Below are positions 1 to 5,560 of a stretch of DNA of 6,881 bases, piece after piece. The stretch covers positions 1 through 6,881 of the forward strand of contig PXDM01000536.1 in the NCBI GenBank assembly GCA_003565055.1. The letters are read 5' to 3'. The notes beneath the pieces are model-generated. The model searched no databases. It had not been told where the DNA came from and was given only the letters and a program-made list of their open reading frames with translations. Every line of letters starts with the position of its first letter. Positions within the stretch are counted from its first letter, which is position 1. The position numbers and the translations under genes were made by a program. Origin of the DNA: Paracoccaceae bacterium (GTDB lineage: Bacteria; Pseudomonadota; Alphaproteobacteria; Rhodobacterales; Rhodobacteraceae).

Positions 1-1811
1 AGGGCGGCGAGTTGCTCGGTCATCGCGCCTGCGAGTTGCTCGACATCCGTGATCGTGACCGCGCGCTCATAGTAGCGCGTCACGTCATGGCCGATGCCGA
101 TGGCCAGCAATTCGACCGCGCGGCGGCGCTCGACCATGGCAATCACGTCGCGCAAATGCTTCTCGAGATAATTCGCCGCATTCACCGACAGCGTGCTGTC
201 ATCGACCGGCGCCCCGTCCGAGATCACCATCAGGATCTTGCGCACCTCGGGCCGGGCCAGCATGCGCCGATGCGCCCATTCCAGCGCCTCGCCGTCGATA
301 TTTTCCTTCAACAGCCCCTCTTTCATCATCAGTCCCAGATTGGGGCGCACCCGACGCCAGGGCGCATCGGCCTGTTTGTAGATGATGTGGCGCAGGTCAT
401 TGAGCCGTCCGGGCTGCGCGCTGCGCCCCTCCTGCAGCCAGCGCTCGCGCGACTGCCCGCCTTTCCAGGCGCGGGTCGTGAAGCCGAGGATCTCGACCTT
501 GACATTGCAGCGCTCCAGCGTGCGGGCCAGAACATCGGCACAGATCGCCGCGATGGAAATGGGCCGCCCGCGCATCGAGCCGGAATTGTCCAAGAGAAGC
601 GTCACCACCGTGTCGCGGAATTCAGTATCCTTTTCCTGCTTGAAGCTGAGCGGCGTCGTGGGGTTCGCTACCACCCGCGCCAGCCGCCCGGCATCGAGAA
701 TCCCCTCTTCCAGATCGAAGAGCCAGGAGCGGTTCTGCTGTGCCTGCAACCGGCGCTGCAGCTTGTTCGCGAGCCGTGAGACGGCCCCTTTCAGCGGCTC
801 CAGCTGCTGGTCGAGATAGGCGCGCAGGCGTTCCAGTTCTGCCGGGTCCGCCAGATCCTCGGCGCGGATTTCCTCGTCAAACTCGGTCGCGAAAACCTTG
901 TAATCTGCGCTGGCTTCGGAATGGGGCGGCGGTGCGGGCGGCTCCTGCGGGGCTTCGGCCTCGGGCATCTCGGTCGCGTCCGACATCTCGTCATCGGAGT
1001 CGTCTTCCATCGCCATATCAGCCTGCGCGCTGTCCTGCGTCGGGCTCTCGTCTTCGCTGTCGTCATCTGACGCGTCATCATCGCCCTGACTGTCGGGGTT
1101 TTCAGGCTCCTCGGGCTGGTCGTCGCTCTCGTCCTCAGTGCCCTCATCCTCGTCACCCAGATCATCGGGGTCATCGCCCAGCTGATCGCCATAGCCCAGA
1201 TCCGAGATCATCTGCCGCGCCAGCCGCGCGAAAGCGCCCTGATCGGCCAGCGCGTCCTCCAGCCCGTCAAGGGTTTCACCCGCGCGTTCCTCGATGAAGC
1301 CGCGCCACAGATCGAGCACTTGCCCCGCGCCCTCGGGCAGATCGCGGCCTGTCGCGAGCTGCCGGATCATGTAATTCGCGGCAACCGAGAGGGGCGCGTC
1401 CTGCCGGTCGCGGATCTGCGCGTAACCCTTGCGATTGGCTTCATGGGCGATGCGCGCGTCAATATTCTTGGCGGTGCCGGGCATGTGCTGCGCGCCCACG
1501 GCCTCGCAGCGGGCTTCTTCCATCGCCTGATAGAGATCGCGCGCCATCTGCCCCTGCGGCATGTATTTCGCGTGACAGCCCGCGTCATGGAAGCGGTGGC
1601 GCAGCGCCAGCGTGTCGGCCGTGCCGCGCGCCAGAAGCACCTCGTCGCGGGTCAGGCGGCGGGTGACTTGCGGCAGGCGCATCGTGTCGCCGCTCATGCC
1701 GGGCGGATCGACCGAATAGGTCACGGTCATCTCGCGCGCATCGGCCATGGTGCGCGCGGTGTCAGACAGGGCTTTCTTGAACGGATCGGCAGGGTTGTCG
1801 GTGCGGGTCAT
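1..1811 (-). CDS. cobT: Aerobic cobaltochelatase subunit CobT (3' end just outside window)
   Basis: CobT is the VWA-domain subunit of the cytoplasmic CobN-CobS-CobT cobaltochelatase. With the AAA+ protein CobS it forms the ATP-driven complex that lets CobN insert Co2+ into hydrogenobyrinic acid a,c-diamide. I read 603 codons from the ATG at 1811 down to position 3 with no stop; CobT is usually about 620-630 residues, so only a short tail is missing. The start (MTRTDNPADPFKKAL) matches the family N-terminus as I know it. Residues about 1-210 are the conserved N-terminal region. Residues about 211-290 form an acidic linker (about half Asp/Glu, no Lys/Arg). Residues about 395-603 are the VWA domain, with the metal-ion (MIDAS) motif DNSGS at 408-412 and SDG at 531-533. 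A weak Shine-Dalgarno (GAAGGA) lies about 12 bases upstream. Its partner cobS is on the same strand but about 2.7 kb upstream, with unrelated genes between. Identification is firm; the exact C-terminus is not visible. Confidence 0.96.
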   Translation of the reverse strand, partial: MTRTDNPADPFKKALSDTARTMADAREMTVTYSVDPPGMSGDTMRLPQVTRRLTRDEVLLARGTADTLALRHRFHDAGCHAKYMPQGQMARDLYQAMEEARCEAVGAQHMPGTAKNIDARIAHEANRKGYAQIRDRQDAPLSVAANYMIRQLATGRDLPEGAGQVLDLWRGFIEERAGETLDGLEDALADQGAFARLARQMISDLGYGDQLGDDPDDLGDEDEGTEDESDDQPEEPENPDSQGDDDASDDDSEDESPTQDSAQADMAMEDDSDDEMSDATEMPEAEAPQEPPAPPPHSEASADYKVFATEFDEEIRAEDLADPAELERLRAYLDQQLEPLKGAVSRLANKLQRRLQAQQNRSWLFDLEEGILDAGRLARVVANPTTPLSFKQEKDTEFRDTVVTLLLDNSGSMRGRPISIAAICADVLARTLERCNVKVEILGFTTRAWKGGQSRERWLQEGRSAQPGRLNDLRHIIYKQADAPWRRVRPNLGLMMKEGLLKENIDGEALEWAHRRMLARPEVRKILMVISDGAPVDDSTLSVNAANYLEKHLRDVIAMVERRRAVELLAIGIGHDVTRYYERAVTITDVEQLAGAMTEQLAA

Positions 1812-1900
1812 GCGCGGCTCGGGTCCTTCTCGCTTGCCCCAGAGATAGCCCAGCGCCGCCGCGTTGGAAAGCACGCGCGGCGCCGGGCCGTTGATTTCTG

Positions 1901-1925
1901 CACAGGCGCTGTGCTGATGCGCATC
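1901..1925. promoter_or_regulatory. Two adjacent short palindromes in the cobT/reductase divergent spacer
   Basis: The 172-bp spacer between the divergent starts of cobT (1811) and the flavin reductase (1984) holds CACAGGCGCTGTG (1901-1913, 5-bp arms around GCG) and, two bases later, the perfect 10-bp palindrome GATGCGCATC (1916-1925). Their position between two divergent starts would suit an operator acting on either gene. No convincing -35/-10 pair was found on either strand, so this is only a candidate site. A 10-bp palindrome alone can occur by chance in a spacer of this size. Confidence 0.25.
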
Positions 1926-1983
1926 TATGAAAGCACGCAGCCAGGGCGCAGATGAGGGGCAGGACAATGAACAGGAGTTTCCC

Positions 1984-2574
1984 ATGACACAGACCCCCCG
2001 CATCGCCGTCATTCTCGGCACGACCCGCGACTCGCGCTTTGGTGAGACGCCCGCGCAATGGATCCTTGAGCGTGCCCGCGCGCGCGGCGATTGGGAGGTG
2101 GAGCTTGTCGATCTCAAGAGTTTCGATCTGCCGCTCTTCAATGAAGTGGCCTCGAATGCCTGGATGCCCTCCGAGGATGCAGCGGCGCGCAAGTGGCAAG
2201 AGGCCATCGGCCAGTTCGATGGCTATATTTTTGTCACCCCGGAATATAACCGCTCGATCACCGGCGCGCTCAAAAACGCGCTCGATCAGGCCTATGTCGA
2301 ATGGAACCGCAAGGCCTTCGGGATCGTCAGCTACGGCTCGGTTGGCGGCACCCGCGCGGCAGAGCATCTGCGCAGCATCGGCATCGAGTTGCAGATGGCC
2401 GCGACACGCTCGGCAGTGCATATCGGCGGCAGCGATTTCTTCGCAGTGCATCCGCTGGGCGGCGACCCCAAGCCCATCGCGGCGATTGAGGGCTCGATTG
2501 GCGGCTCTGCCGATGCGATGCTCTCGGAACTGGACTGGTGGACGCGTGCCACGATGGCGGCGCGACAGGGCTGA
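1984..2574 (+). CDS. NAD(P)H-dependent FMN reductase family flavoprotein
   Basis: A 196-residue cytoplasmic flavoprotein of the NADPH-dependent FMN reductase (flavodoxin-like fold) family. Members use NAD(P)H to reduce bound FMN and then quinones, azo dyes, chromate or free flavin. Visible signatures are the first beta strand with the FMN-phosphate loop LGTTRDSRFGE (residues 11-21), TPEYNRSITGALKNALD (85-101), which binds the isoalloxazine ring in this family, and YGSVGG (117-122). Length is typical (about 180-200). The start at 1984 is preferred over an in-frame ATG at 1927 because CAGGAG at 1972-1977 sits six bases before it and the family N-terminus begins right there. The gene diverges from cobT and ends 14 bases before a strong hairpin, so it is probably transcribed alone. 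The physiological substrate cannot be told from sequence; a quinone or general flavin reductase role in redox stress is a guess. Confidence 0.93.
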   Translation: MTQTPRIAVILGTTRDSRFGETPAQWILERARARGDWEVELVDLKSFDLPLFNEVASNAWMPSEDAAARKWQEAIGQFDGYIFVTPEYNRSITGALKNALDQAYVEWNRKAFGIVSYGSVGGTRAAEHLRSIGIELQMAATRSAVHIGGSDFFAVHPLGGDPKPIAAIEGSIGGSADAMLSELDWWTRATMAARQG

Positions 2575-2588
2575 GAGGCGGTTGGCCG

Positions 2589-2613
2589 GCCGTGCGAACA
2601 GGGTTCGCGCGGC
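2589..2613 (+). terminator. Hairpin after the flavin reductase gene
   Basis: An 11-bp stem (GCCGTGCGAAC with GTTCGCGCGGC, one G-T wobble) closes on a three-base loop AGG, starting 14 bases after the reductase stop codon. Position and stability suit a transcription terminator. No T-run follows, so it may instead be a Rho-assisted end or an mRNA 3' stabiliser. Confidence 0.5.
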
Positions 2614-2712
2614 GCGGCACAGGTCGGCCAGTCGCGCTGCACTTCGTTTAACTCCAGCGGTCTGCGGGACAGTCTGCTTCTGACCCCGGCAGGTCACCGC
2701 GTCATGCGGCTG

Positions 2713-2745
2713 CGCGCGCCCTTCTGGCCTGTCGAGAGGCGCGCG
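2713..2745 (-). terminator. Possible hairpin after the Cache/MCP-tip gene
   Basis: CGCGCGCC at 2713-2720 is perfectly complementary to GGCGCGCG at 2738-2745, with a 17-base loop. It begins four bases beyond the stop codon of the minus-strand sensor gene (2749). It could end that transcript, facing the reductase hairpin from the other side. The loop is long and there is no T-run, so support is weak. Confidence 0.3.
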
Positions 2746-2748
2746 GCG

Positions 2749-3816
2749 TCAGGGCAGGTCTTGCAGGATCACCCCGCGCCAGCCGAGCCCCTGATAGGTT
2801 TCGAACCCTTCGGTGATGTGATAGCACACGAGGCGATTGCCCTCGGTGTAATACCCGTGATGCGGGTCCATATCTGCGGGGATGGTTATTTTCGCGCTTC
2901 GGACCTCCGCGCTGTCAGAGGCTGCAATGACGTCACCATTTCGGTCGATCAGCAGCGCGCGGGTGTTGCGTTTGCGCATGGTCTCGTCCATGCGCAGCGA
3001 GGTCAGGATGTCGCGGGCTTGTGATTCCCAGTCGAAACAGGTCGCCATGACGCCGAGAACCTGCCCATGCTTGTCGCCCCCTGCGCGGATTGCGCAGGCG
3101 TAGCTGAGCGTCAGGCGGTTGCCGAGATAGGGGGAGCGCACGACCTCTCCGGCCTCGAACGCGTCGCCGGCCGTCTGTGCCAGTGCTTTGGGAAACCACG
3201 ACAGATTCTGCACGGATTTCCCCTTGACCGGGTATTTGTCGGGGCGGGCATTGGCTACGATCTCGCCATTGCGGTCCATGATCCACAGATCGAGATAGAT
3301 GTTATAGGCATCAAGGATCACGCCCAGCCGTTTCGTCGCATGGGCCAGCGTGCCGGGATCGGGCGCCTCCAGCGCGGACACAAAGGCCGAATCCGTCGCC
3401 CACCAGCGCACATCGCAGGTGCGCTCATAGAGGTTGCGATCCATCGTATCGACTGCCGTGAAGGCGAGATCGACCAGCCTCGCGCCGGTGCTTTGCTGAT
3501 CCAGAGCGACCACCATCTCGTCCAGAGACGAAAGCCGTTGCGACAATTGTGCCCGGATGTCACAGGCGATTTCGTCGACCTGAACGCCGACATTTCTCAC
3601 CTCATCCGCGACGATGGAAAAGCCGCGCCCGATCTGACCGGCCCGCGCCGCTTCAATCTTGGCGTTGATCGCCAGCATCTTCATCTGCGCGGTGATGCGG
3701 CTGATGCTGTCGACGCTGCGCGTGGCATGGCGCGCCGCGTCCTGGCTTTGCGCGGCAATCCCTTCCAGCGTGACAGGTTGCGCGCTGGTGTCCGCTGGTG
3801 TTTGGATATCTTTCAT
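2749..3816 (-). CDS. Soluble chemoreceptor-tip protein with C-terminal Cache-like sensor domain
   Basis: A 355-residue protein with no signal peptide or membrane segment. Residues about 17-105 resemble the hairpin tip of methyl-accepting chemotaxis proteins: MKMLAINAKIEAARAG (45-60) and GRGFSIVADEVRNVG (63-77) match the highly conserved region that contacts CheA and CheW. The usual long coiled-coil and methylation helices are absent. The rest, about 110-355, looks like a Cache (PDC-type) ligand-binding region: a helical stretch with DAYNIYLDLWIMDRNGEIVAN (169-189; first strand pair), WFPKAL (207-212), RSPYLGNRLTLSYA (227-240), a strand around VLGVMATCFDW (253-263), then a second strand unit ALLIDRNGDVIAAS (287-300). 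Normal receptors place Cache before the signalling tip; here the order is reversed. The start is supported by AGGA five bases before the ATG. It may be a cytoplasmic sensor feeding a chemosensory array, or an adaptor that no longer signals to CheA. No che genes are nearby. The MCP-tip call is firm, the Cache call fairly firm, the role unknown. Confidence 0.88.
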   Translation of the reverse strand: MKDIQTPADTSAQPVTLEGIAAQSQDAARHATRSVDSISRITAQMKMLAINAKIEAARAGQIGRGFSIVADEVRNVGVQVDEIACDIRAQLSQRLSSLDEMVVALDQQSTGARLVDLAFTAVDTMDRNLYERTCDVRWWATDSAFVSALEAPDPGTLAHATKRLGVILDAYNIYLDLWIMDRNGEIVANARPDKYPVKGKSVQNLSWFPKALAQTAGDAFEAGEVVRSPYLGNRLTLSYACAIRAGGDKHGQVLGVMATCFDWESQARDILTSLRMDETMRKRNTRALLIDRNGDVIAASDSAEVRSAKITIPADMDPHHGYYTEGNRLVCYHITEGFETYQGLGWRGVILQDLP

Positions 3817-3940
3817 GCGATTCCTGTGTCTTGATCTGTGCCTCTGGAAGCTCTCACCCTAGCCGCCATTCGTTAAGTCGAGATGTATCTTCGCGCGAAA
3901 AATGCGGGCGCGGTGACATGATGGCTCAGGGCTGCCCCGA

Positions 3941-3972
3941 CGCTCACACGCGGACGTCACTGCCTGTGAGCG
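3941..3972. promoter_or_regulatory. Inverted repeat CGCTCACA-N16-TGTGAGCG
   Basis: Perfect 8-bp arms (3941-3948 and 3965-3972) separated by 16 bases lie in the 230-bp divergent spacer between the sensor gene (start 3816) and the DoxX gene (start 4047). The span suits a dimeric regulator bound across about three helical turns, or a hairpin in the DoxX leader if transcription starts upstream. The spacing places it about 75 bases before the DoxX start and 125 before the sensor start. No regulator family could be named. Confidence 0.35.
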
Positions 3973-3994
3973 GGATGTGTCGGATGAAGCCGCT

Positions 3995-4011
3995 GCGTGA
4001 GACGTTCACGC
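3995..4011. promoter_or_regulatory. Inverted repeat GCGTGA-N5-TCACGC ahead of the DoxX gene
   Basis: Perfect 6-bp arms around a five-base centre (GACGT) end 35 bases before the DoxX start codon, a common place for a repressor operator. It shares the GTGAG/TTCAC-type half-site with the wider inverted repeat at 3941-3972; the two centres are about 46 bp apart. No clear -35/-10 pair could be fixed beside it. The rest of the 3817-4046 spacer shows nothing that I recognise. Confidence 0.35.
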
Positions 4012-4046
4012 GGGACTATGTCTATTCACCACAGGAGGGCCATGAG

Positions 4047-4475
4047 ATGGCATTCGTTTCAGACGTAATCCAACGGACGAGCCGCGTGCTGCCGGGCATG
4101 CATCACGCGCATTGGCTTTTGCGCCTGCCACTGGCACTGGTGCTCCTGCAATATGGCTTCGACAAATTCCCGCTCTCGGCGGATGTTGCGGCGGGCTGGG
4201 GGCTGCCGCTGAGCCTCTGGGCGATTGCAGGCGGGGCTGAGATCCTTGCGGGATTCGCGCTGATCATCGGGGGCGCGCTGCGCGGGCGTTGGGGTGATCT
4301 GGTCACGCGGCTGGCCGGGGCCGGGGCCGCGCTGATCGTCGTCGGCGTGCTGATCGTGGCCTATTGGGCGCCGCCCATCCACATCTTGCTGTTCAACCAG
4401 TTCCATATCCTGCTGATCTGCGCCGGGCTTTATCTCGCGCTCTCGGCGCATGAGCGCTTGCGGCGGGACGGCTGA
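4047..4475 (+). CDS. DoxX family inner-membrane protein
   Basis: A 142-residue protein predicted to span the inner membrane four times: about residues 22-37, 53-78, 86-107 and 113-133. The first helix, LLRLPLALVLLQYGFDKFPL (24-43), has the DoxX/TQO-small-subunit style of an Arg-containing helix ending in a G-x-x-K-like motif; the second contains AGGAEILAGFALIIGG (61-76), with the conserved acidic residue. Members are small membrane proteins linked to quinone or thiosulfate oxidation and oxidative stress, though most are uncharacterised. The start at 4047 is chosen over the longer frame reaching back to 3798 because AGGAGGG at 4033-4039 lies seven bases before it and the upstream frame does not look like protein. 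The gene diverges from the Cache/MCP-tip gene, converges on cobS, and a GC-rich hairpin separates it from cobS. Family call is good; the substrate is unknown. Confidence 0.85.
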   Translation: MAFVSDVIQRTSRVLPGMHHAHWLLRLPLALVLLQYGFDKFPLSADVAAGWGLPLSLWAIAGGAEILAGFALIIGGALRGRWGDLVTRLAGAGAALIVVGVLIVAYWAPPIHILLFNQFHILLICAGLYLALSAHERLRRDG

Positions 4476-4482
4476 CAGCTTT

Positions 4483-4508
4483 GGCCGGGGGCGTCCGCGC
4501 CCCCGGTC
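4483..4508. terminator. GC-rich bidirectional hairpin between doxX-like gene and cobS
   Basis: CCGGGGGCG (4485-4493) pairs fully with CGCCCCCGG (4498-4506) around a TCCG loop, extendable outward by a G-T and a G-C pair. It lies in the 36-bp gap between the stops of two converging genes, so it can end transcripts from both sides. There is no T-run on either strand, as is common in GC-rich Rhodobacteraceae. Confidence 0.6.
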
Positions 4509-4511
4509 GGA

Positions 4512-5483
4512 TCAGCCCAGCGCGGTGCTGACCGCCGATTCGGGCAGTTCCTCGTCAAAACAACGCTGATAGAATTCGGCCACGGTCTGGCGCTCCAGCT
4601 CGTCGCATTTGTTCAGGAAGGACAGCCGGAACGCATAGCCGATCGAGCGGAAGATCCGCGCATTCTCGGCCCAGTTGATGACCGTCCGGGGCGACATGAC
4701 GGTGGACAGATCGCCATTCATGAAGGCCGTGCGCGTCATATCCGCGACCGTGACCATCTGGCTGATCTCCTGCCGTCCCTTGGCCGTGTTATAGGCCGGA
4801 TTCTTGGCCAGCACGATTGCGGCTTCGGCGTCATGGGACAGGTAGTTCAGCGTCGCGACCAGCGACCAGCGGTCCATCTGCGCCTGGTTGATCTGCTGGA
4901 CCCCGTGATAGAGGCCCGTCGTGTCGCCCAGACCGACCGTATTCGCCGTCGCAAAGAGCCGGAAACAGGGATGCGGGGTGATGATCTCGTTCTGGTCCAG
5001 AAGCGTCAGCTTGCCGTCATGTTCCAGCACACGCTGGATCACGAACATCACATCGGGGCGGCCTGCATCATATTCGTCAAAGACAATCGCCACTGGATTG
5101 CGCAGCGCCCAGGGCAGGATGCCTTCCTGAAACTCGGTCACCTGCGCGCCATCGCGCAGTTTGATCGCGTCCTTGCCGATCATGTCGATGCGCGAGATAT
5201 GGCTGTCGAGGTTCACGCGCACCGAGGGCCAGTTCAGCCGCGCGGCCACTTGTTCGATATGGGTGGATTTGCCCGTGCCGTGATAGCCCTGGATCATGAC
5301 GCGGCGGTTATAGGCAAAGCCCGCCAGAATCGCCAGCGTCGTGTCGGGGTCGAATTTATAGGTCGGATCAAGTGCCGGGACGCGGTCGGTCGGTTCGGCA
5401 AAGCCCTTGACCGACATATCCGAGTCAATTCCGAACACATCGCGCACAGAAATGTCTTCGGTTGGTTTTTGATGTCCGGTCAT
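4512..5483 (-). CDS. cobS: Aerobic cobaltochelatase subunit CobS
   Basis: CobS is the AAA+ ATPase that assembles with CobT and powers cobalt insertion by CobN in aerobic cobalamin synthesis. The protein is 323 residues, the usual length. Residues 66-74 are the Walker A loop GYHGTGKST; 123-129 are Walker B, IVFDEYD; 167-177, FATANTVGLGD, carry the sensor-1 Asn; MSPRTVINW (263-271) is the sensor-2-like region. The N-terminus, with DISVRDVFGID (10-20) and FDPDTTLAILAGFAYNRRVM (44-63), matches the alphaproteobacterial proteins I know. The ATG at 5483 is preceded by AGGA nine bases upstream. The open frame continues to 5789, but that part runs antiparallel into the P450 gene and has no CobS-like sequence, so it is not coding in this frame. 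cobS follows the P450 gene on the same strand after 77 bp, so co-transcription is possible; it does not lie next to cobT as it usually does. Confidence 0.97.
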   Translation of the reverse strand: MTGHQKPTEDISVRDVFGIDSDMSVKGFAEPTDRVPALDPTYKFDPDTTLAILAGFAYNRRVMIQGYHGTGKSTHIEQVAARLNWPSVRVNLDSHISRIDMIGKDAIKLRDGAQVTEFQEGILPWALRNPVAIVFDEYDAGRPDVMFVIQRVLEHDGKLTLLDQNEIITPHPCFRLFATANTVGLGDTTGLYHGVQQINQAQMDRWSLVATLNYLSHDAEAAIVLAKNPAYNTAKGRQEISQMVTVADMTRTAFMNGDLSTVMSPRTVINWAENARIFRSIGYAFRLSFLNKCDELERQTVAEFYQRCFDEELPESAVSTALG

Positions 5484-5560
5484 GCTGTCTCGTCCTGCCT
5501 TGTCCGTAGGGTGTTCGCCCTGATGTGAAACATATCCGGCGCAGGTGCAAGGGAAAGGGG

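Noticed and set aside
12..779. 255-codon plus-strand open frame opposite cobT
   Set aside because: Antisense to the VWA domain of CobT, with composition typical of a GC-rich shadow frame (many His, Arg, Gln) and no recognisable domain.
1762..2697. 311-codon minus-strand open frame across the reductase gene
   Set aside because: It is antisense to a clear flavin reductase, overlaps the cobT start in another frame, is rich in Arg/Ala without recognisable motifs, and is explained by GC-rich codon structure.
3067..3834. 255-codon plus-strand open frame opposite the Cache/MCP-tip gene
   Set aside because: Complement of a gene with clear family motifs; no domain or Shine-Dalgarno seen for the plus-strand frame.
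3798..4046. Long N-terminal extension of the DoxX protein
   Set aside because: The upstream 83 codons are Cys/Ser/Arg-rich, unlike protein from neighbouring genes, and a strong AGGAGGG precedes the ATG at 4047.
4833..5528. 231-codon plus-strand open frame opposite cobS
   Set aside because: Antisense to the conserved AAA+ core of CobS; no protein-like features.
5484..5560. Cobalamin riboswitch or clear promoter ahead of cobS
   Set aside because: Only 77 bp, no B12-box-like element, and a possible TTGCAC -35 has no matching -10; a short ATGTGAAACAT inverted repeat is too small to support.
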